From Flavobacterium pectinovorum (lineage in GTDB: Bacteria; Bacteroidota; Bacteroidia; Flavobacteriales; Flavobacteriaceae), in assembly GCF_900142715.1 (NCBI RefSeq), contig NZ_FRBX01000001.1, positions 1,240,001 through 1,304,000 of the forward strand: a stretch of DNA of 64,000 nt. The letters run 5' to 3'. The position numbers and the translations under genes were made by a program. The notes beneath the pieces are model-generated. The model saw only the letters and a list, made by a program, of their open reading frames with translations. It did no database searches and was not told the DNA's origin. Of the stretch, positions 34,492 to 44,412 are shown piece after piece (the first letter of the stretch is position 1; the number at the start of each line of letters is the position of its first letter).

Positions 34492-35292
34492 ATGAATAAA
34501 ACGATTTTAGTAACAGGGGCTTCATCAGGGTTTGGCCTGTTAATAGCAAACAAGCTTCACAAAAGCGGATATAATGTAATTGGTACCAGCCGCAACCCCG
34601 AAAAGTACGCATCAGAGTTGCCTTTTAAAATGATAGCATTAGACCTTGATTCAGAACAATCCATAAATACTTTTTCAGAAAGAATTTTCAAGGAAATAGG
34701 ACAGTTAGATATTCTTATCAATAATGCAGGCTTTTTAGTTTCTGGTATTGCAGAAGAAACTCCTATTGAGCTGGGAAGACAGCAATTGGAAACTAACTTT
34801 TGGGGAACCATCAAGGTAACGAATGCCGTATTGCCTTATTTTAGAAAACAAAAATTCGGCAAAATAATAACGGTGGGTTCAATTGTAGGGCTTGTTTCGT
34901 TTCCCAATGCGGCATATTATGCAGCTTCCAAACACGCATTGGAAGGATATTTCAAAGCATTACGTTATGAATTGAATGAGTTTAACATTAGTGTTGCTAT
35001 GATTGAACCTGCTGCTTTTAAAACAAGTATTTTAGATAACTCATCGTCAACTTTAAATAAAATTGAAGATTACAATATACTGAGAGGTAAGATTGAAAAA
35101 TTCACAAACACTTTGGTAGAACAAGCCGAAGATCCTGCAATGGTTGCAGAAAAAGTGCTTAAAGTTGTACAGACGGCTAAACCTAAATTTAGAAATATTG
35201 TGGGTAAAGGCACTTCTGTTCTGATAAACCTTCAACATTTTGCTTATGGAATTTTGGAAAAAAATGTTCTTAAACAATTACATAAATCCTAA
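34492..35292 (+). CDS. SDR-family oxidoreductase
   Basis: A 266-residue classical short-chain dehydrogenase: TGASSGFG NAD(P)-binding loop at 7-14, NNAG near 78, catalytic Ser in VGSIVG near 130, and YYAASK (Tyr-x-x-x-Lys) near 143-147. It reduces or oxidises alcohol/carbonyl substrates with NAD(P)H. Divergent from an HxlR regulator; the shared region has two HxlR-type palindromes, so induction by an electrophile or quinone is plausible. Confidence 0.9.
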   Translation: MNKTILVTGASSGFGLLIANKLHKSGYNVIGTSRNPEKYASELPFKMIALDLDSEQSINTFSERIFKEIGQLDILINNAGFLVSGIAEETPIELGRQQLETNFWGTIKVTNAVLPYFRKQKFGKIITVGSIVGLVSFPNAAYYAASKHALEGYFKALRYELNEFNISVAMIEPAAFKTSILDNSSSTLNKIEDYNILRGKIEKFTNTLVEQAEDPAMVAEKVLKVVQTAKPKFRNIVGKGTSVLINLQHFAYGILEKNVLKQLHKS

Positions 35293-35336
35293 AATAAAAT
35301 TCATATTTGTAAATGATAGATTACGGCAAAAAAACG

Positions 35337-35366
35337 GGGCAAAAGAAGATTTTTATCTTTTGTCCC
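35337..35366. other. Imperfect hairpin after the SDR gene
   Basis: GGGCAAAAGA paired with TCTTTTGTCCC (one-base bulge). It has no clear T tract, so terminator function is uncertain. Confidence 0.4.
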
Positions 35367-35428
35367 AGTGACCTCGACTGGATTGCAATTTATTACTAAT
35401 GGTAAGCATTATGTAATATATAATCGTA

Positions 35429-35935
35429 TTAATCACGAAATCCCTTAATAATTCTATCTAATTTTTCTTTGCTTTCGTAATCTCCATTGATACTATCTAT
35501 TTCTCTTTGCGATTTGAACCATTCGAGGTTGTTAGTTTTAGTGGTATGGTTCCATATCATTTCATAATCATTCATGTATTTATATCTAATATAAATCACT
35601 CCGTTTTTTACAATATATTCTTGATGTTCTCTTTCCAAAACCCACTTTATGTTTTTATAAAAATTTGGCGGAATTTCGTTTGGTTTTGCGATTTTAAATA
35701 ATTGATTATGAAATGTTTCTGAAAAAAATATTGGTCTATGTAAAACCTCATTTACAAGTACAGGGCGAAGTTCTACATACCTGTTTTGCCAATGATAATA
35801 AACTGAGAATAAAATAATTAGAATTGCTAAACCTATGTATGTTTTTCCTTGTTTATTCCAAAAAGGATCTCCAAATAATCTTTTGTAATCTGAAGGATCT
35901 AAATTAGTTTTTGTTTTAAAAAAATCTTCATTCAT
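35429..35935 (-). CDS. Single-span membrane hypothetical protein
   Basis: A 168-residue protein with one membrane helix at about 32-48 (TYIGLAILIILFSVYYHW). The N-terminus MNEDFFKTKTNLDPSDYKRL is cytoplasmic and polar; the C-terminal 115 residues (EREHQEYIVKNGVIYIRYKYM...) are probably periplasmic and form a small alpha/beta domain. No family recognised. Isolated from its neighbours by 140 bases on one side and 690 on the other. Confidence 0.6.
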   Translation of the reverse strand: MNEDFFKTKTNLDPSDYKRLFGDPFWNKQGKTYIGLAILIILFSVYYHWQNRYVELRPVLVNEVLHRPIFFSETFHNQLFKIAKPNEIPPNFYKNIKWVLEREHQEYIVKNGVIYIRYKYMNDYEMIWNHTTKTNNLEWFKSQREIDSINGDYESKEKLDRIIKGFRD

Positions 35936-36626
35936 AATTTTGCATTGCTAGGTAATTATTTAGTTATCTCTCAAATTTGAGATATGTAAATAATTATCAA
36001 AGCCAGAATAAGGTTTAAAAACATCGCTAAAAGTTTAAATAAATATTTATGTTTAAATTTTGGTCCGGCGCAGATTATTAACTAATCGAATTAGACTTTT
36101 TTTGATATTAATTACAATATTCTTTTTTAAGAAACCGATTGTTTTTTTAACTGCATTTTGCTTTTTTGACTTATTTCCATATAGGATAAATTGCAAATGT
36201 TATCTTTTTAACTTGTTTTAGTAGTTTTTAACTTATGTTTTAGATGTTTTTAATAAAATTTACTCTTTTTTTTAATATTTGTATTTTTTGTATTAAATAG
36301 GTCAGTTGGCTATTAAATTATTATTTTTTATTTTAAATTTATTTCAAGATTAAATTATTTGTATTTTTTTAGGTTAATAAATATTTTTAATGTTTTTATT
36401 TTGACTATTTTTTGTTTATTGTTTAAGTAAAATACAAAGCAACCGATTGTTTTATTAATTGTTTTTTTATATTTGTTACTAATATAATTACCTCATACTG
36501 ATTCACATTGAGTCAATCTTTTTTTAAATCAAAATAATAACTGAATAAATAATACCACTATGAACTAATCAATTAGAATACAAAAACCATTAACTATTTA
36601 AACCAAATAAAAAAAAAACTATTAAT
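35936..36626. other. Long AT-rich regulatory region of the SusC operon
   Basis: No gene. Contains two direct repeats of AACCGATTGTTTT (36133-36145 and 36441-36453), two related palindromes CTAAT-CGA-ATTAG (36082-36094) and CTAAT-CA-ATTAG (36565-36576), and the susC promoter. Confidence 0.55.
36441..36475 (+). promoter_or_regulatory. susC promoter with overlapping AACCGATTG site
   Basis: TTG (36447-36449), 18 bases, TATATTTG (36468-36475), an excellent Bacteroidota promoter. The second AACCGATTGTTTT repeat covers the -33 box, a likely regulator site. Leader of about 145 nt. Confidence 0.7.
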
Positions 36627-39600
36627 ATGAATTTAAAACTCAAAATTGCACTAATCGGACTGCTGATCGTGGGCAGTCATAGTATAATGGCACAATCAAA
36701 GACCATTAATGGAGTGATTACTGACCCTTCGGGATTTCCTTTACCGGGTGCCAGTATTAATGTAGAAGGAACGCAGAATAGCGCATCAACAGATTTTGAT
36801 GGTAAATACTCTCTAAAAGGAGTTAATCCAACCGATAAAATAACTTATTCCTATGTTGGCTTAATCTCACAGACAATCACAGTGGGTGAAAGAAGTTCAA
36901 TTAATGTTACTCTTGTTCAATCGACACAAAATTTAAATGAAGTAGTTATAGCTTATGGTACTCAAAAAAGAACCAAGATTACAGGAGCAATTTCGACTGT
37001 AAGTTCAAAAGATATTGCTGCGGTACCGATTACTAACGCTGAATCTGCACTACAAGGACGCGCTGCAGGGGTTACAGTTGTAAATGGTGCACCTGGTTCC
37101 AATCCCACCGTTAGTATTCGTGGTCTTGCTACTATGGGAAACAGTGCTCCCTTATATGTAATTGACGGGGTTTTAACGGGTAATCTTTCTGGATTAAGCC
37201 CGAATGACATTGAGAGTATATCTGTTTTAAAGGATGCTTCTACGACTGCTTTATATGGTTCTAAAGCCTTTAACGGTGTTATAGTGGTTACTACTAAAAA
37301 AGGAAAAAAAGGTCCGGGACAGCTAACCTTTAGCACTTACGTTGGCGGACAGGAAGTGACAAAGAGATATAATGTTTTAAATACCCAGCAGTATCTTCAA
37401 TACGCTAAAGATTTAGGGAGTGATTTAACAGCAAGAGCGGCCGAATTTGGAAATATAAATACAAACTGGCAGGACCAGATTTTTCAAACGGGAATCATGC
37501 AGGATTACAATTTGAGTTTTTCAAATGGTACTGAGAATTCTACAAGCCGTTATTCTGCTGAATATTTAAAACAGGAAGGAGCTGTTATTAATACAGGTTT
37601 CGAACGTTATTCTTTTAGAGCAAATAATACACAGGATATTGGTAAATTAAGAATAGGAAGTAACATTGGCGTTTCTTTTAGTACTATTAACCCTGAGCGT
37701 TCTGCAGGGGGAAGAACGTTATTAGAGCATGCAATTAAAATGGCGCCTTATTTTCCAATTTACAATGAAAATAGTTTAGGCGGTTATCAAGGACCTAGCG
37801 CTATAGATGGTAATGACGCAGAAAATCCTGTTCGTGTGGCTAATTTAGGATATCAGAAAATAAATAACTTATCCATTATTGGAAATATTTTTGCTGAATT
37901 AGAAATTTACAAAGGATTGAAATTCAGATCACAAGTTTCTTTAGATTATTATACAGGTAAGGATCACACTTTCGTTCCGAGCTTTCAGGATGGTTCTTAT
38001 CACAAACAGGCATTTTCTACAACAAACGAAACAAATTCTCAAGGCCAGACTATCGTTTTTGACAATAGTTTAACTTATAAAACAACTATCGCAAACAAAC
38101 ACAATCTTGAAGTGTTGGGAGTTATTACTAAAATTGATGGAAAATCACAAAGTGTAGCAGCCGGAAGCCGCTATTATATTTCAGATGAAATTGATCAGCT
38201 GCGCTACAATGAGGGAAGTTTAGGATCTGCCAATTACGAGGAAAAAAACATCGGTTATATTGCCCGTATCAATTATGACTATGATGAAAAATATATCCTG
38301 GCTGTTTCAGGACGTAGAGATGCATCTTCACGTTTTGGGGCCAATAATCGCTGGGGTAATTTCTATTCTGTTGCTGTAGGATGGAATATAGCTAAAGAAA
38401 GTTTTATGCAAAATTCTGTTTTTAGTACATTAAAACTTAGAGCCAGTACAGGAACGACAGGAAACGACAGGATAGACAATTATCAATATAGTGCTACTTT
38501 ATTGGCAAATTATAATTATCCAATTGGAGGCGGGAATGCGCCGGGTGTTTCTTTGGGAGTTGCGGCTAATCCAAACTTAAAATGGGAGTCAAAACTAGAC
38601 AGGAATATCGGTTTAGATTTTGGTTTTTTTGATGAAAAAATAACGGGTTCATTTGAATATTTCAATAATAAGAGTAGTGATATTCTTTTTGCAGTGCCTC
38701 TTGCAGCTTCTGTTGGATCTGCGGGCGGCGGAACTCAAATTCAAAATATTGCAGACGTAAAAGTAAGCGGTTATGAATTGTCAATTGGTTTTAATGACAG
38801 AAAAGGTGATTTTACATGGTCGGCTTTGGCTAATTTGGGAACAAGCAAAAATGAGGTAGCGAGTTTGGCGCCAGGAGTTACAAGTGTATTAGGAGGTCCT
38901 TCTGCCAGAGCAGGTTTAGAAAATTTCTCCAGATTAGAAGTCGGACAGCCATTATTTTATTTTTACGGATATCAAACCAATGGAATTTATCAAAATCAAG
39001 CAGAAGTTGATGCTGTTTTTGGACCTGGGCAGACTACTATTAAACCGGGTGATATTAAAATAATTGACAGAGACGGTAATAAAATCATAAATGCAGATGA
39101 TAAAACAAACATAGGTAATCCTTATCCTGATTTTACTTACGGTTTGAACCTGAGCGCAGCCTATAAAAACTTTGATTTCAATTGTTTTATAACCGGGGTT
39201 GCAGGTAACGATATTTATAATGCAAACACTTTTGATCTAAAAGGAATGAACCGCTTGTTTAACTCCAGCACAGATGTTTTAGACAGGGCAAATGTTGTAA
39301 ATGGCGTTGTTACAAATCCTTCGGCTACATTACCAAGAGCACAAGGAGCAGATATCAACTGGTCTTCAGCAAACCAGCGTTATATAGAAGATGGTTCTTA
39401 TACCAGATTAAAAAACATCGCTATTGGATATACATTATCAGGAGATTCTTTTAAAAGCTATTTTTCAAAAGCAAGATTTTATGTAAGCGGACAAAACCTT
39501 ATAACAATTACAGATTACTCAGGTTTAGATCCTGAAATTGCCCGTGCTGATGCAAATGCAAATTCAGCAGGTATTGATTTAGGAAGATACCCACAGCCGA

Positions 39601-39635
39601 AATCGGTGATTTTTGGAATTGATGTTACATTTTAA
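36627..39635 (+). CDS. susC: SusC/RagA-family TonB-linked outer-membrane protein
   Basis: A 1002-residue outer-membrane porin-type receptor for oligosaccharides. Signal peptide to about residue 22 (SIMAQ), CarboxypepD_reg domain 27-110 (ITDPSGFPLPGASINVEGT, DGKYSLKGV), SusC linker LNEVVIAYGTQKR, plug with the SusC signature SIRGLATMGNSAPLYVIDG and VLKDASTTALYGSKAFNGVI, then the 22-strand barrel. Works with the SusD lipoprotein encoded 12 bases downstream. The adjacent GH8 enzyme suggests xylo-oligosaccharides or related beta-glycans as cargo. Confidence 0.95.
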   Translation: MNLKLKIALIGLLIVGSHSIMAQSKTINGVITDPSGFPLPGASINVEGTQNSASTDFDGKYSLKGVNPTDKITYSYVGLISQTITVGERSSINVTLVQSTQNLNEVVIAYGTQKRTKITGAISTVSSKDIAAVPITNAESALQGRAAGVTVVNGAPGSNPTVSIRGLATMGNSAPLYVIDGVLTGNLSGLSPNDIESISVLKDASTTALYGSKAFNGVIVVTTKKGKKGPGQLTFSTYVGGQEVTKRYNVLNTQQYLQYAKDLGSDLTARAAEFGNINTNWQDQIFQTGIMQDYNLSFSNGTENSTSRYSAEYLKQEGAVINTGFERYSFRANNTQDIGKLRIGSNIGVSFSTINPERSAGGRTLLEHAIKMAPYFPIYNENSLGGYQGPSAIDGNDAENPVRVANLGYQKINNLSIIGNIFAELEIYKGLKFRSQVSLDYYTGKDHTFVPSFQDGSYHKQAFSTTNETNSQGQTIVFDNSLTYKTTIANKHNLEVLGVITKIDGKSQSVAAGSRYYISDEIDQLRYNEGSLGSANYEEKNIGYIARINYDYDEKYILAVSGRRDASSRFGANNRWGNFYSVAVGWNIAKESFMQNSVFSTLKLRASTGTTGNDRIDNYQYSATLLANYNYPIGGGNAPGVSLGVAANPNLKWESKLDRNIGLDFGFFDEKITGSFEYFNNKSSDILFAVPLAASVGSAGGGTQIQNIADVKVSGYELSIGFNDRKGDFTWSALANLGTSKNEVASLAPGVTSVLGGPSARAGLENFSRLEVGQPLFYFYGYQTNGIYQNQAEVDAVFGPGQTTIKPGDIKIIDRDGNKIINADDKTNIGNPYPDFTYGLNLSAAYKNFDFNCFITGVAGNDIYNANTFDLKGMNRLFNSSTDVLDRANVVNGVVTNPSATLPRAQGADINWSSANQRYIEDGSYTRLKNIAIGYTLSGDSFKSYFSKARFYVSGQNLITITDYSGLDPEIARADANANSAGIDLGRYPQPKSVIFGIDVTF

Positions 39636-39647
39636 TATTTAGAGACG

Positions 39648-41141
39648 ATGAAAAAAATTAAATATATACTTATAGTGCTGTCCGGAGTTTTAAGCATAAC
39701 TTCATGTGACACGAGCGAATTAGAATTAGCTAATCCTAATACTTTATCGCCTGAAACTTTCTTTAAAACCGAAACACAGGTGCAGTCTGCCGTAAATGCT
39801 TCCTATGCAAATCTTCAGACAAGAGGACTCTATGGCAGAAATCTTTTTTTCGCCATGGATCTTATGGGGCATGATGCTTTAGGAAACCCGCAGTTAGAGG
39901 GTAACAAGAAACCTTTTCAGGATTTTTCTTTTAACGGAGGAAATGATATCATTCAATATTACTGGGAATCTTGTTATACAGGAATCTCCAGAGCTAATTT
40001 TGTATTGGATAACGAGCCGAAAATCAATGCTCTTCCAGATAATGTTTTATCTCAGGAAAAAAAGAATAAATATTTAGCAGAAGCTCATTTTTTAAGAGCG
40101 TACTATTATTTTCTATTAGTAAGACGTTTTGGTGATTTACCAATTTATAAAACAGGCACTATAATCGGGAACGCCAGAAGCCCAAAAGCAGAGGTATATG
40201 CTTTGATTGAAGAAGATCTTGTATTTGCAACGCAAAATCTTTTGCCAAAAGCTTCAGAATCGGCAGGGAGAGCTAATAGAGAAGCGGCTTATGCGCATTT
40301 GGGCAAGGTGTTGTTATATCAAAAGAAATATAATGAAGCTTTAACAGCTTTTAATAATGTTACAGGTTACAGCCTTGAAGACAAAGGTAATTTTTACAAC
40401 AACTTTATGGAAGAAACAGAACATGGTAAAGAATCTATTTTTGAAATTGAGTTTGACGAGAAAAACGGAACTGGTGATCAATGGGGGGCTGTTGGTGATA
40501 GCGGCGGAACGGGTTTTGAGGAGTCAACACTTAGAGGTCAGGAATACGGAAATCTTAGCTGGTACAATGTTTATCCGTCAGATGATATTTTAGATTCGTA
40601 TGAAGCAGGGGATAACCGTTTTGGAGATACTTTTTATGTGCCAGGATCATCTTATTTAAAAGGAACCAAGGTAATGGTAGCAAGTAATTTTACTACCTCT
40701 GCAGGTATTAGAAGAGCGGGCTGGAAAAAATATCAAAACTATTACACAAGAGAAGATGAAGCAACGAGATCAAGCATCAACTTTAAAGTAATGCGCTATG
40801 CAGATGTATTGCTTATGAAAGCCGAATGCGAAAACCAAAGAGATGGCGGTTCGCAGACAGCAGCTATAGCATACATTAAAGAAGTCCGAGACAGAGCAAA
40901 CCTGACAACTACTATTGCACCAACCAAAGACGCAGTTTTTGCTGCAATTGTTCACGAACGTCAGGTAGAGTTTGCCGGAGAACAGTCTCGTTTTGATGAT
41001 CTTATAAGATGGGGTATCGCAAGTACTGTATTACAAGGAACAGGTTTTACTACTGGTAAAAGTGAATTATGGCCAATACCAAACAGGGAAACATCTTCTA
41101 ATCCTAAAATAAAACCAACAGATAATAATCCTGGTTATTAA
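39648..41141 (+). CDS. susD: SusD/RagB-family glycan-binding lipoprotein
   Basis: A 497-residue surface lipoprotein (lipobox ITSC near residue 20) that caps the SusC pore. SusD features: LANPNTLSPETFFKTETQVQ, TPR-like segments (LAEAHFLRAYYYFLLVRRFGDLPIY), KYLAEAHFLR and the C-terminal ADVLLMKAEC...RDRANL, HERQVEFAGEQSRFDDLIRWG and FTTGKSELWPIPNRE. Twelve bases after susC, terminator at 41178. Presumably binds xylan-derived oligosaccharides. Confidence 0.95.
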   Translation: MKKIKYILIVLSGVLSITSCDTSELELANPNTLSPETFFKTETQVQSAVNASYANLQTRGLYGRNLFFAMDLMGHDALGNPQLEGNKKPFQDFSFNGGNDIIQYYWESCYTGISRANFVLDNEPKINALPDNVLSQEKKNKYLAEAHFLRAYYYFLLVRRFGDLPIYKTGTIIGNARSPKAEVYALIEEDLVFATQNLLPKASESAGRANREAAYAHLGKVLLYQKKYNEALTAFNNVTGYSLEDKGNFYNNFMEETEHGKESIFEIEFDEKNGTGDQWGAVGDSGGTGFEESTLRGQEYGNLSWYNVYPSDDILDSYEAGDNRFGDTFYVPGSSYLKGTKVMVASNFTTSAGIRRAGWKKYQNYYTREDEATRSSINFKVMRYADVLLMKAECENQRDGGSQTAAIAYIKEVRDRANLTTTIAPTKDAVFAAIVHERQVEFAGEQSRFDDLIRWGIASTVLQGTGFTTGKSELWPIPNRETSSNPKIKPTDNNPGY

Positions 41142-41177
41142 GATAATTTAAATTTTGGTTAGTTTAAGTTAAGTTGG

Positions 41178-41207
41178 ATAAACAGCGCATTTCACTGCGC
41201 TGTTTAT
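41178..41207 (+). terminator. Hairpin after susD
   Basis: Stem ATAAACAGCGCA/TGCGCTGTTTAT with a 6-base loop. It lies inside the susCD-GH8 unit and may attenuate GH8 or protect the susCD transcript. Confidence 0.65.
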
Positions 41208-41273
41208 TTGTTTACAGAAATGCAATTGAAGAAAAACGAATTGCATTTTCAAATTATTTAATTAAGTCAAAAA

Positions 41274-42572
41274 ATGAAAAATACAGATAAAAAAAATCAA
41301 AGCTTGAGTTTAATTAAAATTTCAGCTTTGGTAATGATTTTTATATTGACTGCTCCCGGTTTAATTATAGGACAGAATAATAAGAAAACGGATAAATCAG
41401 AATTCAAAAGACCCCAATACCGGAATCTTTTTAAAGAAGCAGGGTACAGCCAGATTGAAATAGATAAGAAATTAGCCAAAGCCTATTACGATGTTTTTGA
41501 AGGACCGGATAAAGTTTATTTTGAAGAAGGTGATTCATTAGGATACGTCTCGGATGTTAAAAATAAAGATGCCCGTACCGAAGGAATGTCATACGGAATG
41601 ATGGTTGCCGTTCAGCTCAATAAAAAAGATGTTTTTGATCGTCTCTGGAGATGGTCTGTAAAATACATGCAGCATCAGGAAGGACCAAGAGAAGGGTATT
41701 TTGCGTGGAGTGTAAATCCTGAGACCAAAAAACAAAACTCTCCCGGTTCTGCTTCAGATGGGGAATTGTATTATATAACAAGCCTGCTTTTTGCTTCTAA
41801 TAAATGGGGTAATGATACAGGAATAAACTACTACAAAGAGGCAAGAAGAATCCTAGATGCCATGTGGAAAAAAGACGGAACCGGCAACGTGCATAATATT
41901 ATAAATACAGAACACAAACAGATTTCATTTGTGCCGGAAGGAGGTGGTTACAATTGGACAGACCCTTCTTATCATGTTCCTGCATTTTACGAAATATGGG
42001 CATTGTATGCCAAAGACGGTCATGAGAAGTTTTATAAAGAATGCGCCGATGTTTCGCGTAATTTTTTACATAAAGCCTGCCATCCTGTGACGGGGCTAAA
42101 TTCAGATTATAGCGAGTTTAATGGTGAACCGCACCCAACACCCTGGATGCCTGCGGGATTTCGTTATGATTCCTGGCGTGTTCCTATGAACATCGCAATG
42201 GATTATACCTGGTACGGAAAAGATAAAGAATGGCAGGAAGACTATGCCAAACGATTTCAAAATTTCCTTAGATCAAAAGGATTAAATACATTTAAAGATC
42301 AGTTTAATCTGGATGGTTCTACTCCAGAGTTTATTCTTCAGGCTGGTCCGGTGAAAAAACTAAGACACTCGATTGGATTAGTAGGAACTGCAGCAACAGC
42401 ATCATTAGTAAATAAAGATAAGGCAAGTATAGATTTTGTTCATGCTGTTTGGAATGCAAAACTTGAACCTTATGAAGATGGATACTTTGATCCTTATTAT
42501 GATGGATTAATGTATCTCTTCAGTTTAATGCATCTTAGCGGAAACTACCAAATTATAGAACCAAAGGGTTAA
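41274..42572 (+). CDS. Glycoside hydrolase family 8, probable reducing-end exo-oligoxylanase
   Basis: A 432-residue exported GH8 enzyme (hydrophobic N-terminus to about residue 33). GH8 markers: TEGMSYGMM with the proton-donor Glu103, and GSASDGELYY with Asp162 as a subsite residue; later GGGYNWTDPSYHVPAFYEIW and PAGFRYDSWRVPMNIAMDYTWYG. The length (about 400 residues) and these segments match reducing-end xylose-releasing exo-oligoxylanase (Rex) better than endoglucanases. In the periplasm it would cut xylo-oligosaccharides imported by SusC/SusD. Confidence 0.88.
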   Translation: MKNTDKKNQSLSLIKISALVMIFILTAPGLIIGQNNKKTDKSEFKRPQYRNLFKEAGYSQIEIDKKLAKAYYDVFEGPDKVYFEEGDSLGYVSDVKNKDARTEGMSYGMMVAVQLNKKDVFDRLWRWSVKYMQHQEGPREGYFAWSVNPETKKQNSPGSASDGELYYITSLLFASNKWGNDTGINYYKEARRILDAMWKKDGTGNVHNIINTEHKQISFVPEGGGYNWTDPSYHVPAFYEIWALYAKDGHEKFYKECADVSRNFLHKACHPVTGLNSDYSEFNGEPHPTPWMPAGFRYDSWRVPMNIAMDYTWYGKDKEWQEDYAKRFQNFLRSKGLNTFKDQFNLDGSTPEFILQAGPVKKLRHSIGLVGTAATASLVNKDKASIDFVHAVWNAKLEPYEDGYFDPYYDGLMYLFSLMHLSGNYQIIEPKG

Positions 42573-42623
42573 GTGAAATTAATAACCATGTGCAGAATAT
42601 ACTTATAATCTACATTTTAAAAC

Positions 42624-42668
42624 ACAAAACCTTCTTTTTTGAAAATATTCATAAAAAGAAGGTTTTGT
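42624..42668. terminator. Bidirectional terminator after GH8
   Basis: Stem ACAAAACCTTCTTTTT (42624-42639) with its complement (42653-42668), between convergent GH8 and the acidic repeat protein. Confidence 0.82.
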
Positions 42669-42698
42669 ATTTTTTTGCACTTTCTATAATAAATACAA

Positions 42699-43034
42699 TT
42701 ACTCGTTATCTTTGTTTAAATCATTTTTCCTTTCATCATTAGTAATTGAATCATTTTTATTTATGATCTGTTCCTGATCTGTTTTTTCTGATTTGATTTT
42801 AAATTCGTCCTGATATTGATATGGATCTTCATCTCTGGCATAATTATCATTATCAACCAGCGTATTTTGGTCTATGTAATCAGGGTCACTCTCTCCAAAT
42901 TCTGGTATATCTTCTTTTTGAATGACTTGGTGTAATTGATCTTCGTTTAGGATGTTATTACCATCAACCAAAGTATTTTGATCAATAAAATCGGGATCTG
43001 TCTGACCATATTCGGGGTTGTTTTGCTTTTCCAT
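42699..43034 (-). CDS. Acidic protein with an internal 21-residue repeat
   Basis: A 111-residue, very acidic, probably disordered protein. It has two near-identical units, PEYGQTDPDFIDQNTLVDGN and PEFGESDPDYIDQNTLVDND, about 40 residues apart, joined by a short linker. The C-terminus is Lys/Asp/Asn-rich. No signal peptide or known domain. Small acidic proteins of this type occur in Flavobacterium near stress genes; function unknown. Confidence 0.6.
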   Translation of the reverse strand: MEKQNNPEYGQTDPDFIDQNTLVDGNNILNEDQLHQVIQKEDIPEFGESDPDYIDQNTLVDNDNYARDEDPYQYQDEFKIKSEKTDQEQIINKNDSITNDERKNDLNKDNE

Positions 43035-43256
43035 AACGTTATTTTTTATAATTACTTACTTTTAGTTTGCTGCCTTTAAAAATTTGCATTTTACAAATTT
43101 AACCATAGGCTACATTCAATTTCTTATAGAAAAATAAATTATAGTTGCATAATTATTAGCTTTGTACAGGTGAAAATTAATCTTTACCAACTCACTTTTG
43201 TTTTAACGCTATCTTCAGCATTATCTAAATAAAAAATGATTCTGGAATTATTGACA

Positions 43257-43302
43257 AAAAATAAAGTCTGCTCACACCACAGCGCGAGCAGACTTTATTT
43301 TT
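43257..43302. terminator. Bidirectional terminator
   Basis: Stem AAAATAAAGTCTGCTC (43258-43273) with its complement (43286-43301), loop of 12 bases, at the 3' end of the aldo/keto reductase gene. Confidence 0.85.
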
Positions 43303-43329
43303 GCTGTTATTTTAAATAAAAAGAGCTAC

Positions 43330-44331
43330 TTAGTGATTAACCATCTTCATTGCTTCTTCACTGTATCGCTCTCCAATTATAGGGTATCTATTAATTAATT
43401 CATTAATAACTGTAAGATCAGCGCTTGACAATTTAACTTCAATTGCACCAACATTCTCTTCCAGATAATTTCTTTTCTTGGTTCCCGGAATAGGAATTAT
43501 ATCTTCACCCTGCGCTAACACCCAAGCCAAAGCTAGTTGTGCGGGTGTACAACTTTTAGAGGCTGCAAATGCTGCGAAATTTTCTATAAGCTTATTGTTG
43601 TTGTCAATATTTTCACTTTGATAGCGCGGAAGCGTTCTTCTGAAATCATCAATGGCAAGTGTATCCACATTAAGTTTATTGGTAACCAGACCCCGCGCCA
43701 AAGGAGAATAAGGGACAAGAGAGATACCAAGCTCACGAGTAGTTTTTAATATTCCGTTTTCTACATCTCTTGTGAGAAGTGAGTACTCACTTTGAACAGC
43801 AGAGATTGGATGTACAGCATGTGCTTTTCTTAAAGAATTGGCAGAGACTTCACTAAGTCCGAGATAGCGAACTTTGCCTTCTTTTACTAAATCTGCCATT
43901 GCCCCAACAGTTTCCTCAATCGGGACATTTGGGTCAACCCGATGCGCATAATAAAGATCAATTGTGTCAATTTTCAAACGCTTTAGACTCTGTTCAACTG
44001 CAACTTTCATCCAGGCAGGAGAGCCGTCAAAGTAGGTTCCTGAAGCACTGCTTGGCCCCGCAATTCCATCTTTAAAACGAAATCCGAATTTTGTTGCAAT
44101 AAATATCTTATCGCGGTTAGGGACAAGGACTTTAGAGATGAGTTCTTCATTGGCACCGTTGCCGTACATATCGGCTGTATCCCAAAAGTTAACCCCCAAA
44201 TCAAGTGCTTTCTCCAGCGTAGCCAGACTTTCTTTATCGTCTGCCGGACCATAAGCAAAGCTCATGCCCATACAGCCTAAACCAAGTGCGGATAGTTCCT
44301 CACCGGTAGTTCCGAGTTTTCTGTATTCCAT
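43330..44331 (-). CDS. Aldo/keto reductase
   Basis: A 333-residue (alpha/beta)8 NADPH-dependent oxidoreductase. Catalytic tetrad: Asp and Tyr in FWDTADMYGNGANEE (about 50-56), Lys in FIATKFGF, and His in YYAHRVDP. GLGCMGMSFAYG near residue 18 and VPIPGTKKRNYLEEN near 278 are the AKR signatures of the YdjG/AKR13-type group. It acts on aldehydes or ketones in the cytoplasm. It lies 81 bases downstream of an AraC regulator on the same strand, so that regulator probably controls it. Confidence 0.92.
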   Translation of the reverse strand: MEYRKLGTTGEELSALGLGCMGMSFAYGPADDKESLATLEKALDLGVNFWDTADMYGNGANEELISKVLVPNRDKIFIATKFGFRFKDGIAGPSSASGTYFDGSPAWMKVAVEQSLKRLKIDTIDLYYAHRVDPNVPIEETVGAMADLVKEGKVRYLGLSEVSANSLRKAHAVHPISAVQSEYSLLTRDVENGILKTTRELGISLVPYSPLARGLVTNKLNVDTLAIDDFRRTLPRYQSENIDNNNKLIENFAAFAASKSCTPAQLALAWVLAQGEDIIPIPGTKKRNYLEENVGAIEVKLSSADLTVINELINRYPIIGERYSEEAMKMVNH

Positions 44332-44412
44332 TTTTATCTAATTTTGTTTCTACAAATGTAAACCTGAAAACACAGTCGGGACTTATAGCGATCAAACAGT
44401 TAATTATAATAT

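Noticed and set aside
35337..35366. Hairpin after SDR as rho-independent terminator
   Set aside because: No T tract; listed only as an imperfect hairpin.
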